Shown in pieces: positions 35,690 through 47,817 of a DNA stretch of 64,000 nucleotides (position 1 is its first letter; each line of letters begins with the position of its first letter). The DNA lies in the NCBI GenBank assembly GCA_050084515.1, contig CM114272.1:44888001-44952000 (forward strand). The letters are read 5' to 3'. The stretch comes from Blasia pusilla. Its lineage: Eukaryota; Marchantiophyta; Marchantiopsida; Blasiales. A program made the translations under genes and the position numbers. Below the pieces are notes generated by a model. The model had not been told where the DNA came from. It made no database searches and worked only from the letters and a program-made list of their open reading frames with translations.

Positions 35690-36419
35690 TCCCTAACCCC
35701 ACCCAAAAATATTGGAAAATTCATAACAATTTACTATGTCAATATTTGTATATATCGATCAGTAAAATGTATGCAAATTATACCAAACATTGTCTGTGAA
35801 TGCTCTAATAACAAAACTTGGAACACTCACTATGACAAGAAAGATCAATATGCTAACCTAGATATCCAAAATACCTTTTGTATCAGGGTTATCTAGTGGC
35901 AAAATATATTCTCACTTATCAAGTTCAGCTATCTATGGAGAAAAAAAAACTTCCAAAGAGAGAGAAAGAGAGAGACATTAAGGGAGGAATGAGATTGTGA
36001 GGATATACAAAAAATGAGCAAGTATATATAGGAGAAAATGGAAGGAAAAGAATGAACCCTTCTAACTCCCCAAATCATCTGCCCGCACTAACAATTGATT
36101 ATTACACCATCTCCATTAATTTTCTTTAATAAACATATTCTTATTCTCCTATTAGATTCCTTCTTGACCTATCCTAACTTCTTAAATTTAAATTTAAATT
36201 TCTAACATACCGATTTTGAAATACAACCACCATATTCAAATCTATTTTAATATTATCATTCCTTTCTCCACCATTAGGATCCCAAATTCATCAATTACTC
36301 TCATTTCTAACTAACTTATATTATCTTACAACAACCTTATTCCAACCTTTCAAACCGTCAATCACCCAAACCATAATAGTGACAGAATTCATTTAATACA
36401 TCACTAAAATCACAAGGCC
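35690..36419. other. AT-rich DNA beside the hAT relic
   Basis: No genes seen. A purine tract (gagagaaagagagagaca) is at about 35955-35980. The region may hold the 5' end of the hAT element. Confidence 0.4.
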
Positions 36420-37290
36420 CACCCACAACCCTTGGCCTGCAAGAAGCCTACACGCGGCCTCGTGCCCTAGGCTGCATGCGAGCTCCAAGGCCTGCAAGTA
36501 GCCCGCACGCAAGCTTCGCGCAGGCTACAAGCCCGTGGTGCGGGCCATCCGCGGGCTCTCGAGCCCGCGGGTAAGCTCAACGGCCCGCCTGCGAGCCCGG
36601 GCCCTAGCCCACATGCGCGCTTCCAGGCCCGAAAGCAAGCCAGGCTTCAGGACCCGTACCCTAGCCCGCAAGTAGTCTGCGCCGTAGCCCACATGCCAAC
36701 TTCTAGGCCCGAAAGCAAGCCGGGCTTCAGGGCGCGTATCCTAGCCCGCAAGCAGCCCGCGTCGTAGCCTGCTCTCGGGCTCAAAGGCCCGCAAAAGGGC
36801 CGTAATCAGCCTAGACGTGGGCTTCAGGGCCCGCACCCTAGCCCACTTGTAGGCTCGCAGTCCCACAACGAGCCCGCGCACGGGCTTGGAGGCCTGTGTC
36901 TTAGCCCGTAGACGGACTCCAATGCCCGCGACCTAGCCCGCGCACCGGCTACAAAGTCGGCAAGCAACCCAAACTCGCATCTTTAGGCCTGCACCTTAGC
37001 CTGTATGAGGGCTCCAAGGCCCGCAACAAGCCTGCACGTGGGCTGGGCGACGAACAAGCAGACTGGACGGGGGCTTCAAGGCCCGCAACAAGCCCACGTG
37101 CGGGCTTGGCGGCCTGCAAGCAACCCAGACACGCTCCGAACCTAGGCACGTAAGCAACTTGCATGGTTTGCACCTAAGCCCGCACCTTACCCTCCTAGCT
37201 TCCGAGAGGCTTGTCTGGCCTGCCCGCCCTCAACCTGCCAGACTCAGGTCACACCCGTGGCCCTCCTTCAACCCACACCCTGGCCTGCAC
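36420..37290 (+). repeat. GC-rich degenerate short-word repeat block
   Basis: Irregular repetition of agcccgc(a/g), ggcccgcaagcaagcc, gggcttcaggg and caccctagccc with no fixed period. Sharp borders with AT-rich DNA on the left. Open frames here are composition artefacts. The same words in the opposite orientation fill 45505-45776 and 55522-55852. Confidence 0.8.
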
Positions 37291-40200
37291 CTATTCTCGG
37301 GGCTAGAGTGTGCACGGATGACTTAGGCACCATAAAATCCTCTGAGTAGATTCCCGAGAGTGAGTTTGACAAATTGCCCAATGTGAATCCATCAAGAGCT
37401 ACATGATTATCAACAAGAAAAATCTCGAAATTTTTTATCTCTCAAAGTAGTAAACGTAAGAGTACTCCATGTGCGTAAATGAACAATGTAGACAACCATG
37501 TTAGTTTGCATCCTTGTAGACGAATTTATGAGGTCCTATTTTCAGACTAGTCTCTGAAAGCCCTGCAACCCAGACGGATTGGGAAGATATATCACAACAA
37601 TACAACCCCTTGGGTTTAGAAGGGTTGCAAAATTTACTATCAGAAAACACAATAGCAACACATCGGATTCCAACATGTTGAAACAAAAGAAACAAGAAAC
37701 ATAAACTTTACAAACATATTAAACAAAATGGCCAACTTTATAACCTTACTCTGATTTGATTGACGAGGTAGCCGATCTTGATGAACCAAGACAATATCAT
37801 TTTCCCTTTTAGTAGCCTCCTCACACACTGAAGGTTGAAGAGCCCTTGCTTGCTTCATCCACTAAAGACAAAGAAGCTACCAAATTCACTCATATAAATG
37901 TTGGCAAAAGATAACAAGAGCACAATCTGATTATATGAGAGGGATGTTTTGACAATTCAAAACCTTATCCCATGGATTGTCATCCCTATAGCCGCGTGCC
38001 TAAGGGAAAATTCACTATCAATAAGTCAACTGCCACCTCTTCCAAAAATCGATTTGCAATGCAATGGACGCGGCCATTTTGACGAGATCAGAATAACTAC
38101 ACCCAAGATGAATTTGGGACAAATAAAATTACGTCAAAAATCTTGAGAGATGATCATTCCAAGATACTAAAATAGTAATAAACCCATGAAAAAATTTTGG
38201 AATTATCAAAATTATGATTAGATTAAAGTTCACAAGAAGCAACCCAAGAGGGCTTCCTGAGATAAAGCAAAGATTTGAATCAAATTCTTTAGAAAACTAT
38301 ATATAAAAAGAAAAGACTCCAAATATGCTTGAAATTTAAATCTCATTTTGAAAAGTTAACGTTAAAATTTTAATATTACACCAAATAAAATATATAAATT
38401 ATGGATACCAACCTTAGATCTTGGACCATAACTCATATCTTCAACGTCAACCAAAGATTTCTTTGAGATACATTGGACAATTGGGATCATTAGACATGCT
38501 AGTACCATTTCCGACCCTTAATTATCAAAGAAGTCTATCGCAAACCTTGAATGACTTGTTTATATAGTTGAATTAGCGATTCTATCTATATATGACCTCA
38601 TCTTGATCAATCAAGTTTGAAGGATGGTACAAACTGCGAACTCCTAAAACTTGGAACTAATCAACCCGAATTATGACTAATATGAATGTGTCTAAATGCA
38701 AGGCAATAAAAAATGCTTGACCTAATGAATGCAAACTTCCGCGGTATACAAACTCTGTGTTCAAAGGCATATGTAGGCAACACCAGGAAAGCAATCTCCT
38801 ACAACAACCAACCAATATAGGGAGTGCAAAGTATTGAAATTTAAGAAGAAATGACTCAAATAAGCATGAAAGATTTGCTTCCTTCGTAAACAAAACTATG
38901 CATGCATAGTTAGTATGATTATACATCATCCAAAAAGGAAGCAAACAATGACAAATTATCCTACAAGGAAAACATTGCATTTCTGAAAAAAATAAGTGAG
39001 GTGAAATGTTGCAACTCATCTCAAAACAAGACAAAAGTATGCACCTACACAACACAACATTATAATATGCATGACATTGCAAAAAAAATGAGTGATTTGA
39101 TTGCACCTCGAAATAGGTGACCCCTCAAAAACTATCCCTTCTCAAAAACCATCCCTTCACATCCAAACACGCAATAATCTACAAGAATCGTAGCTCACAA
39201 GCAAATCAACCTAGATGGGGAAGTCACTTAGAAGTTACAACATTTTGAGTATTCTATGTGGTGGACACACTTGGACTATTGCATCTATTGTCACCCACAA
39301 CTTTTCTTTCTCAGATTTAATGCCTCTAGAACTGGAAGTAGGAACAAAGATGGAACAGAAAACTTGTTCTATGAAGGAATTGTTACTCTTTCACAAATGA
39401 TCCGGTTAATCTCCTTATTACATAATTGTTATTCCCACATGAATTCTAACACTTGCTAGGACTCCAAGGAAAAGACACTATGCTAGTCTGGCCAAATGTC
39501 TGAATTCAGAAATTCAGGATGAGGTGTTGAACCAAACGTTACTCCGTGTGATTGCGGGCAGTAGCATCAATGGTAATTTGAAGAGGAACGAGAAATGCAA
39601 TTGTGCACAGGCTCTGAGCGACCTACTGCTCTCATCATCATTTGTAAAGGAGACTAATCCTAACCCTTAGGTTCTCCCCCCCAAATGTGTTCTAAGTATC
39701 TGGTTCAACCAACTTTGGTGTACTTTTCAAGGGACATTCACCTTCCATAGGCTTGCTCCGTGACACCGTAGTTTCTATCATAGCAAGTCTTTCTAGTTGC
39801 ATCGGCAATGACAAAATCCAACCAAGAGAGGTACTTCACTCGCAAACGAAAGACATATCGTTGCCACTGCTAACACGAGATACATGGAGAAGTCTAGCTA
39901 GCTCCTAAGTAGATCCCACTTGGGGGATCGGCTCCGAAACTACAGCTGTTCAATTGAAAGAGCTTGATGAAATTTACATACACCAGCACTGAATCATGAT
40001 TCAACATGCGACTTCACCTTCTACTTGAGATGTGTGGTTGTTGGTAAATCAAGATTTTTAATGAGCCCAGAAGAAACACGGATCAACAGTAGTCTTATTG
40101 GTACCTCGATAAACTTCGGTGAAGTGACAGGTTTTGCTAATCTCCATCTGGAGGAGAGCGACCAGAGGAACGGACTCGTATCCAACTAGTATGTGGCCCT

Positions 40201-40514
40201 GACGATCACATTCTGTCTTCGTCATGTCAACTCCACGGCTGTTCTCAGAATAGCAGCAATGGAAGACGATGATGGAGTCGGTGTTTCAACTGCTAGTGGC
40301 TGCAAAAATGTTGAAAGCATTCCATTACGTTAAAAGAGAGTATCCTTTTTATGGTACTACTGCGACAACCACCTTAACTAAAGACAGATACAAGTAATAT
40401 CCAAACGACTCACAGTTGACGGAACCAGGGGAACTGAGATCGCAAGATGCAGTCCAAGATGTGCAGCGCTCTACATCGCCATTCAAAGGCAGAAACACTT
40501 CTTGACACAACTCA
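37291..40514. other. Anonymous DNA downstream of bHLH gene 2
   Basis: AT-rich (especially 38160-39100) with no recognisable domain. A 149-codon frame at 38657-39106 (-) is Cys/Leu/Phe-rich and looks like translated AT-rich DNA. The part just below 40515 may be the 3' UTR of bHLH gene 2. Confidence 0.45.
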
Positions 40515-42238
40515 CTACTCAATCACACCAGATTTTGCAGTCGTTCTTGAGCGGACAGCACAGGCGGCCTTCATGGACGGTGACCAAAGAGACTGCAAAA
40601 TCATTTCTTCGAAACCCTAAATCTTGGTACTATATATAGTTGCATCAATACAAAAGGCTGCTCTTCTTGTCTTGCCAGATCACGATGCTCAGCATATCAT
40701 CCAGTTGAGGAGGGAGGGGCAGGACAGACGACACTCTCGACAACACTCGACAGACAAAGCGGGACAATGAAGGAGTTACAGCTCGGAACACAGCAGCGGA
40801 GGGGTACACGGACCTTGGCAACTACAACACAGATGAAGTGGTCGAACATTTTCATTACACTGCACCGGCAGATATCTAGTTTCAGCCGTCCCATTGTTTT
40901 CATTACGATGCTCAGATAGTCCGGTCTACATACGCACTTCATCAGCTTCGCTGATTCAGCGTAACCTTCGAGCTGGACGTGGAATTCGACCACATAAAAC
41001 TTCTTATCTGAAATGGACCCCGAGATTCCCGCCGCCGGATTGTTACACGACGTTTGGACACGATCGGAGAACACAGTGCTCGTGCTGTAGGGGAGTTCAA
41101 CAATATCGGTCCGAGGGAGAGGAGTAGAAGGTAAAGAGTTACGCTTGAGCTTATCAAACTTCCTCTGCAGTTCTTCCAGTTCTTGTTGCAAATTCTTCAC
41201 ATACTGTACACTATCATGCACGATTGAGGCCCTGTCCCGCTTTGGTGACCGAGTACCAGTTACAAAGTTAGCATCCGCCCAACCCAAAATCCTTAATCAT
41301 TCCAAAAGCATGGAGTAAGACTACAAGACTGTTGAGTATTCCCTTCCACACAATCTGGAAGGGCATTGAACATACACCCGGCCGTGGCGTAGCAGAGCTA
41401 AAATCTAGCAGCCCAAACTAGACATTCTGATCGGACTAGTTAAGAAATAATTGAGTGCATGACAGACAACCTGAAAATAGCGGGCGACAAGTACCTTGGG
41501 GCACGGCGGAAGGAGGCCTTCGAGAATTGAGATTTTACAACTCATGTCATCCCTTCGCTGCCGTTCTCTTAACACATGCTCCACCTGTTCTGATGGTGCA
41601 AGGTTGGCCTCTCGCGACCATTTCGGCATTTTCTTTGGCTTTTGCTGCCTCTCTGATCGCCGGGAGCCACGTGCCTTCAAAGAGTTTGGGGGGTGTAGAG
41701 AAGGACTTTGCGTGGGCAGATATTTGGGCTCTGTTGGTCGAGACTTTGGAATCTCTAATTCCTGAGGGACAACGGCGACTGAAGTTGGAGGAAGATGTTT
41801 GTTTTCACCATCGAATCCGGGGGTCAGTTGATCCAGTGGCAACGCCAAGGGGTGGTTGAATGGGGAATACTGAGGAAACTGAGTCACCAGGTCTGGGCCA
41901 GGTATAGGAGACACTTCTTGAGAGATGATTGGTAAATCCTCTAGGAGCATCCAACCGGAATCAATCTCAGTAAGGCGTGGGCTATCGCACTGCATCGGTT
42001 GATAATTAGAAAATAACCTCGACTCGCCTGCTCCCGGTTGCTGATTCAGATCACAACTCAGTGTATGAAGCAGCAGCGCACTACAAGTAGAACTGTACAT
42101 TTCCCGTTCATCGTACTGGTACAATAAGGATTCCAAAGCCGGGTTATTGAAAGCAGTTTGCTGCGGATCGCATTTCAAAAACTGATCTGTCGGGACGAAC
42201 ACTCTCGAGGAAGGACCTCGGAGCACGTCTGGACACAT
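40515..42238 (-). CDS. bHLH transcription factor with ACT-like domain
   Basis: Exon 1 is 42238-41495 (248 codons from ATG) and ends ...CCCAAG|GTAC. Exon 2 is 41239-40814 (142 codons), preceded by AAAG acceptor sequence. A tentative exon 3 is 40592-40515 (25 codons and TAG). All introns are phase 0. Exon 1 has a Gln/Pro/Ser-rich N-terminus and then the basic region and helix 1, EHVLRERQRRDDMSCKISIL. The H-E-R residues spaced four apart predict E/G-box binding. Exon 2 starts RDRASIVHDSVQYVKNLQQE (helix 2 and a zipper-like tail) and ends in an ACT-like domain (YVVEFHVQLEG, VMKTMGRLKLDICRCSVMK). Helix 2 recalls the TIP2/EAT1 side of plant bHLHs. Without exon 3 the frame could run to 40697 with an unlikely tail. 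No disabling change seen; probably functional. Confidence 0.85.
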
Positions 42239-42281
42239 TGTGGCGGACGAACTGAGGGGAGTCTCTCTCTGATGATACCAA

Positions 42282-42309
<28 letters not shown>
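42282..42309 (+). repeat. (CT)n microsatellite upstream of bHLH gene 2
   Basis: About 14 CT units, 45-70 bases upstream of the bHLH gene 2 ATG, a shorter CT run lying at 42262-42269. In the sense strand of the gene it is a (GA)n tract, the kind of element that plant BPC/GAGA-binding proteins recognise in 5' UTRs. A regulatory role here is inference. Confidence 0.85.
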
Positions 42310-42313
<4 letters not shown>

Positions 42314-45300
42314 AGACGAACTGCTGCGCTCCGATGTGACCTGTACCTCAGCGTTTCACGGCCGGAAAGTGAAAGATCAAAACCTTCATCCGTTTCCGCA
42401 ACGACTTTCGTGGGGAAGGGCAGAACTCGAAGTTGAAGGAGGCGAAGTCAGAAGGCAAACGCTCTAAATGTTTGCATTTTCCTTGACCACCTTCGATCGC
42501 GCGCAGCTATGGAAGAACCTCGTAAGTCATTGCTGTCCTTCTTCAACCATCGCTAGCCCGATCTCTGCGGCACTCACTTCGTCCCAAGCAGAAACGCTAC
42601 ACTGTGCCAAGCCACACCTGTACAAACCTCCCTTACCGGTGTTGGGTGCCATGACAGTGTTACGTGGCTTCTATTGTCTGAACGATTTGCCCTGTCCGAC
42701 CATCAGCGGACCGTCCAGTGCCAATCAACCGACCTCTTTAGGAAAAGTTCGATATTTCATTCGCGCAGAGCCTACTTCCCTCGACTGGTGGAGAAAAGGG
42801 ATAAACATTGAAAAAAAACTAATCTCGAGAGGATATTTTTTTATTATATATATTTTTATTACGGCCCTAAATATAATGAGGTTTCTTAATTATAAATTTG
42901 TAATTGTGCCGCAACACCTCTTTAGTCCGGAGTGTGCTCTCCACATCCCGTGCTACTATTTACTCTAGAAATGAAATGGACAGCAAACTATGAGATGGGA
43001 GGGATTCCCACCCGCTCTCAAATGGCAAGACAGTGGTTAGTAAGTTTGTGTCTATGGGAGGATGGAGGGATCCTCTCTCTATCCTCATAAGGAAAATAAC
43101 TTATCGTGGTCTCTTTGAAGGGAGGGAAAGACTCCATCCAACTCCTCTCCCCCTCTCTCATCTTAACCAGTCTCTTCCTCCCTTTCCCTATTATCTATTT
43201 CCTCGTAGGGTAGGGATAGACATAGGAGGACAAAGATCTACAACTTCATTCTCTCTACTCTTTGTCCCTCCACATAGGGATCGGAAGGATCCATCCCTCC
43301 ACTTTGTCGAGGAACAAATACGAGTCCTCGAAAAAAGGTGGAAGGCTGGTTCACTCCTCTTTTCCGTCTCCTACTCTCTTCTCCAAGTTACCCTTTCCTC
43401 TTAGAAATTCAACACTTTAAAACTCTCCATACATTTATTTATTTTTAAAGAAATTGAGTTCTCTCTTGTTGAAAACTTTATCCCTTTCTCACATGCCATC
43501 TTATATTAAAAAAAAATTAACTAGTCTTGTTGCCCCTAAAAATGTGGAGGTGTGATTTAACAAGGGTAAACTCAATCCTACAAAACTTACGGCAACACTC
43601 CATAATGAAGTGCATGGATATCTATTACTCATCCTATACTAACCAACCACAAGTAGTGATTATATTGACATTATGGTTAGGACGAACTCTCCAATACAAA
43701 GTGCTTAGGTTTGTATCATACCAAGAAATTAGTGCTTTATATGGCATCATGGGGCAATACTCCATTACAAATACGAAGTGCCATGGCATCCTCTCCTAAA
43801 AATTGATATAGTAAAACAAATATTGTATCCATGTATTAACTTCCTAAAGTAAGTAATTTTGTGATAAAGAAGTACACAACAACAAGAGTAGATCATTACA
43901 AGAGTAATTGTGTAGCACCTAGGGTGAATAACCTTTTGCGAGAAGGGCTCATGAACAGTTTTTTAAATGTTTCTAAGTGCAACCAATGTCATATACAATA
44001 GGATAACAATTAAGCACCAATTTAAGGTATTTTGGAATCATAAGGGCAATTCACACAAACAAGCCATTTCTCACAAGTGCATTTCAGCTTCAGTGATGAC
44101 CATATGCACAAACATTGATGCCTTGTATGCCACTTTACACAAACATGTCATCCCTTATGTAGTGCCCACGTTTTCTAAATTTTGACAAAAAGAGCATTTT
44201 TTGTACAAGAGTCTTCCTTGAGCAAGGACTAAAGACTCAATATCGGAAGTAAAGAGTCTTACTTCACCGAAATTGTGTGAAGAGTGACAAACAAAGGAAG
44301 AAGCAGAGAAGTCAAAGAGTCTTTAGAAAGCGGAAAAGTGTATTAAGAATAGGGATAGAAAGACATGAAATGTTTTGAAGACAACGGAGTGAAAGAAAGT
44401 AGAAAGAGGGACTCTTCAGGGCGGCAGAAGGATAAAGATAGGAGCGCGAAGATAGGATAGCGAAGAGAAAGACTACAAAGACTACAAAGACCACAAAGAG
44501 CGTGAAGACTGTGAAGATTGAAACGTCGCGGCAGTTTTGGAAGCCAAAAATGGAGTAGCGCAACGGTTTAAAGGGAGCGGAAATGAAACGCCCGGGCAAC
44601 CAACCAACTTAGGAAGGTGGAGGGTTGGAGAATTTGAACCGAGGAGGTTAGGATTAGCAGCTAGAATTCTAGATTAGAATAGGAAGATCAATCAAGGATT
44701 GTAAAAGACTATTTAAAGAGCAAATTAGTAGAAGAAGGGATCATTCCCCTATGTCTGGAATTCCCCAATACTGTTATGTGTATCTTGAGCCTGTATCTTG
44801 GTGAGTGTGTAAGAAGTTTTTTTGAGGGATGATCCAAGCTGAAGAGTCTTTTACTTTCTGAAGCTTGTAAAACTTTTCTAGTTCTTTCCACTCTTTGATG
44901 TAGAAGAAGAGTTTTCTCTCATGCTTTCTGATATGTGGAATTGAATGTAGATCTTATTGGGCTACAGTAGAAATGAGAGTTGAGTCTTTTAGTCTCAGAA
45001 TTCCATAAGATAATCAAGAATCAATAAGCGTAGGAAAGCTGTTAGACAATGAGTAACCTACCATGACAGATTTAGTTCTGAAAGAAGGATGAGCCGCCAT
45101 TCTTGAGGTCTCTTTGAGGTCTTCGCGGAGCTTTGTTATTCAAGATTCACAAGAGTCTTTGTATGCACTTGAGAAGAGTCTTTTCCAAGAGGAAAGAAAA
45201 CCCTTTTATTCTTTTGTACTTGTAGGAGAGTGTAGTTGTAGTTAGTGAAGCGTCTTAGTGAAGAAGGAGTTTATTCTTGATTTTCTTTATAAAACCTCTC

Positions 45301-45504
45301 TTTAGTCAGGAAACAGTGGTCTCTTGGGAACGAACTTCTACTTTGCGATCGAAAGAGTATCTTTTTCCTAGAGTTGTACATTATACCTTACAAACAAGGT
45401 TGCACGTACGAAAACGAACATGGAAAATCGGTCGCCAACCAAGGTTTTTTTGGCGCTCAGGTCCACCACACGCGCTCCATCCACATGAACATTTTCGGGC
45501 ACAG
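42310..45504. other. Anonymous DNA upstream of bHLH gene 2
   Basis: Includes the promoter of bHLH gene 2. The only strong TATA-like run (tattatatatatttttatt) is near 42840, about 600 bases above the ATG. 43030-43400 is pyrimidine-rich. 43910-45420 has LTR-like composition (TGTAGCACCTAGGG near 43911, agactatttaaagagc near 44706) but no partner repeat or coding region, so I do not call an element. Confidence 0.4.
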
Positions 45505-45776
45505 ATGAAGCGTGCGGGCTAGGATGTGGGCCCCAGGCATGACGTGGGTTGAGGGCGGGCTCCCTCGCGAGTTGGGGATTGGCCTGGTGCGGTCTGAGGG
45601 CATGCCACTAGGTTTTGGGCGGGCTTTTTGTGGGGTGGGGAGAGCACGGGCACTAGCGGCTTGCGGGCTAAGGATGGGCCTATCGACGGGCCTGGCGTGG
45701 GCTCCCATGTGGGAAAAGGGCTGAGAGCGGGCTGGGGGCAAGGAGGGCGCGGGCACCCGCGCGGGCTAAGGGCTAA
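45505..45776 (+). repeat. GC-rich short-word repeat block, left half
   Basis: Words such as gcgggctaaggg and gggcgggc, reverse in orientation to 36420-37290. It ends with CTAA (45773-45776), which is repeated at 55522-55525 on the other side of gypsy copy B, so both blocks were one before that insertion. Confidence 0.8.
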
Positions 45777-45882
45777 TATCGTGCGAATCCACATCGTCAT
45801 ACAACATACATCGCTGACATACCATACTCACATACATACATAACATAGACGAGAGCATACACAAACACAAATGTACCACAAC
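45777..45882 (-). repeat. B2 repeat of copy B (outer)
   Basis: tatcgtgcgaatccacatcg... directly after the CTAA target duplication. It repeats B1 at 46254-46360 with about seven substitutions and a 2-bp length difference. Confidence 0.9.
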
Positions 45883-46251
45883 TGAAATCTGTGAAAGACC
45901 TACTGTCATAAAACACTCATAGAATCACATACAATCGAGCCAAATCCACTCCACGATGAGAGAATCCAGGTCGAAGCTTGCGGGAACTACCATAGCCAAG
46001 AGCTCTACTCACTACCAAGGTTAACTCCCAACGCAGCAGGCTCAACTCAAAGAACTAATTGTTCTTTGAGTGCACTCCACACTATATCCTCCAACCTAAG
46101 AGCGGGCCCTACTAGAAAAGTCACCCTCAACTGAGTAACCCCCAATCCTATGTATGAAACCGCATCTCTACCTAGACACTACGGCCCTACATAAGGAATG
46201 GCCTCTACTAGCACACTATACTCTACGACATAATCCGTATGGTCATGACAG
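45883..46251 (-). repeat. A2 repeat of copy B
   Basis: 369 bp, homologous to A1 at 55154-55521. In sense it runs from TGTCATGACC to GATTTCA. It holds the hairpin ctcaaagaac-taatt-gttctttgag (46046-46070), part of which is complementary to the priming site after A1. Confidence 0.92.
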
Positions 46252-46253
46252 CT

Positions 46254-46360
46254 GTCATGCAAATCCACATCGTCATACAAGATACATCGCTGACATACCA
46301 TACTCACATACATGCATAACATATAGACGAGAGCATACACAAACACAAGTGTACCAAAAC
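46254..46360 (-). repeat. B1 repeat of copy B (internal)
   Basis: About 107 bp between purine tract and A2. The B1/A2 junction forms the perfect 16-bp palindrome CATGACAGCTGTCATG (46245-46260). Confidence 0.9.
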
Positions 46361-46373
46361 TCGCCCCCCTAAC
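46361..46373 (-). promoter_or_regulatory. Polypurine tract of copy B
   Basis: Sense AGTTAGGGGGGCGA, directly before B1, equivalent to that of copy A. Confidence 0.75.
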
Positions 46374-46533
46374 TGGTGGCTAGGTCCCTCTAACTCCCAG
46401 ATAGCCCTATACATCTACTACATGCTATACACCTTCGTGGGTGCACGAATCAGGAGGCCGGATGCTAGGTTGCCCCATCGTTAGTCGCACATCTGTAATC
46501 CATATCATGCAAAGATCAAGTCATCTACCTCTC

Positions 46534-47817
46534 CTAAGTACATAAAGGACAAACCCACCTTCCAGTATGAACAACATTCATACGTGGAGTCAAACACATC
46601 ATGTGCCAACCCCTAGAACACTAATCACACACCAACATATGGGTTGCGTTATCAGCAAACCCACACAACATGCACCTCAAGATAACACGTATCATGGCTA
46701 AGCTTGGATCAACAGTACCATCCATATTTGGAAGATGACATGGCGCACAATTACGCACATGGCCCTTCCAAACAACTCCATCATGACCCTCCAACATGAG
46801 AACTCCAGAAGCTAACACCTCTCGCACTCGTAAAATAGTGCGGCCTGCCATCACATCCAACGTTGTCGGTGCAATCTGTTGCAAATAGACATAGTCCCCC
46901 ACATGGAACCTACGAAGCGATGGTTGATAACCTCCACCCCGAATGGTTGTATACCGCAACGTATCCCTGTGTTGAGCTATGGCAAGATTCTCAAAGGTTG
47001 TTGGCATAACTCTTCGAAAAAGCTCTGCCCGCTAAGAACACACTCTCATCCACATCTCTAGGTCATCAAGGTTCCCCACCTTACTAGACTCCCAACGAAT
47101 TGCTGTTGGCAAGTCTGGATCTCGGCCGTATAACAGAAAATAAGGTGAGAAGGAAGCCAAGGATGCTTGGCAACTGAACCTATACCCCATGGTTAGCCAT
47201 GGCAACTGAATATCCCAGTCTCCAAGATGCCCCTTTTGTAGGCCATACTTGGGCAAAGCCCTCTTCACCGTCTGAACCACACGCTCAGCCAAACCATCCG
47301 CCTCTAGATGATCTCCAGACGTGGTCCGATGATCAATCAACGCCTTGTCACATAAGACCTGAAACTCACCCTGAAACTCTGTACCCTGGTCGGTCACCAC
47401 TTCAGCAGGTGCACCAAAATGACTAAGCACTCTATCAAGAAACGCATACGCCGTTCCCTCACTTGCCTTGTCAAGTAATGCCACCAACTCAATCCACTTG
47501 GAGAAGTGCTCCACCATCAACAACACATATCGATGATGTCATACAGTCAACGATAACGGTCCCGCAAAGTCCACACTCCAACGGTAACCCAACCCCATAA
47601 TAGGCAAGGGGTGTAACTGTGGTGTAGGGGCATTGAATGATGCCCTAACCCGGTCACAAACCATATAACGTGATACCAACTGCTGCACCTGAGTATGCAT
47701 GCCATGCCACCAATACGGACTAAGGAGTAAGCTATACGTACGCTTTATCCCAAAATGTCCCAACTTCTCATGGGCATGTCGCAGAATGCGCTCTCTTTGA
47801 GCCAAATGCGGCACCAC
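46534..47817 (-). pseudogene. Copy B integrase with C-terminal PHD finger
   Basis: H2C2 region HAHEKLGHFGIKRTY with MVCDR (47539-47817). Core WSVDFAGP, VTDQGTEFQG and ADGLAERVVQTVKR; these are D, D and E. The GPY-like module reads RRFHVGDYVYLQ and GRTILRVREVLASGVLMLEG. The PHD finger starts CMLCGFADNATHMLVCD, meets one TAG where copy A has Gly, then continues in frame with C-SRGWHMMC and GRWVCPLC to a stop at 46534. All eight zinc ligands are therefore conserved in both subfamilies. Other stops lie near 47030 and 47535. Confidence 0.9.

Noticed and set aside
36420-37290. CRISPR-like or satellite array
   Set aside because: No fixed repeat length or spacers; words are irregular, and the context is a plant nuclear genome.
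38657-39106. 149-codon Cys/Leu/Phe-rich frame (-), membrane-like
   Set aside because: Typical of translated AT-rich DNA; no domain and no conserved partner.
41455-41859. 134-codon frame on the strand opposite bHLH gene 2
   Set aside because: Antisense shadow of exon 1, which has clear bHLH coding sequence.
42468-42968. 166-codon frame (+) upstream of bHLH gene 2
   Set aside because: No domain; ends in AT-rich sequence; lies in the promoter region.
43911-45420. Possible solo LTR (TGTAGCACC..., TATA-like box near 44706)
   Set aside because: No second copy, no primer site, purine tract or target duplication could be seen.
45457-45843. Several 70-99 codon Pro/Arg/Gly-rich frames
   Set aside because: Produced by the GC-rich word repeats in all frames.
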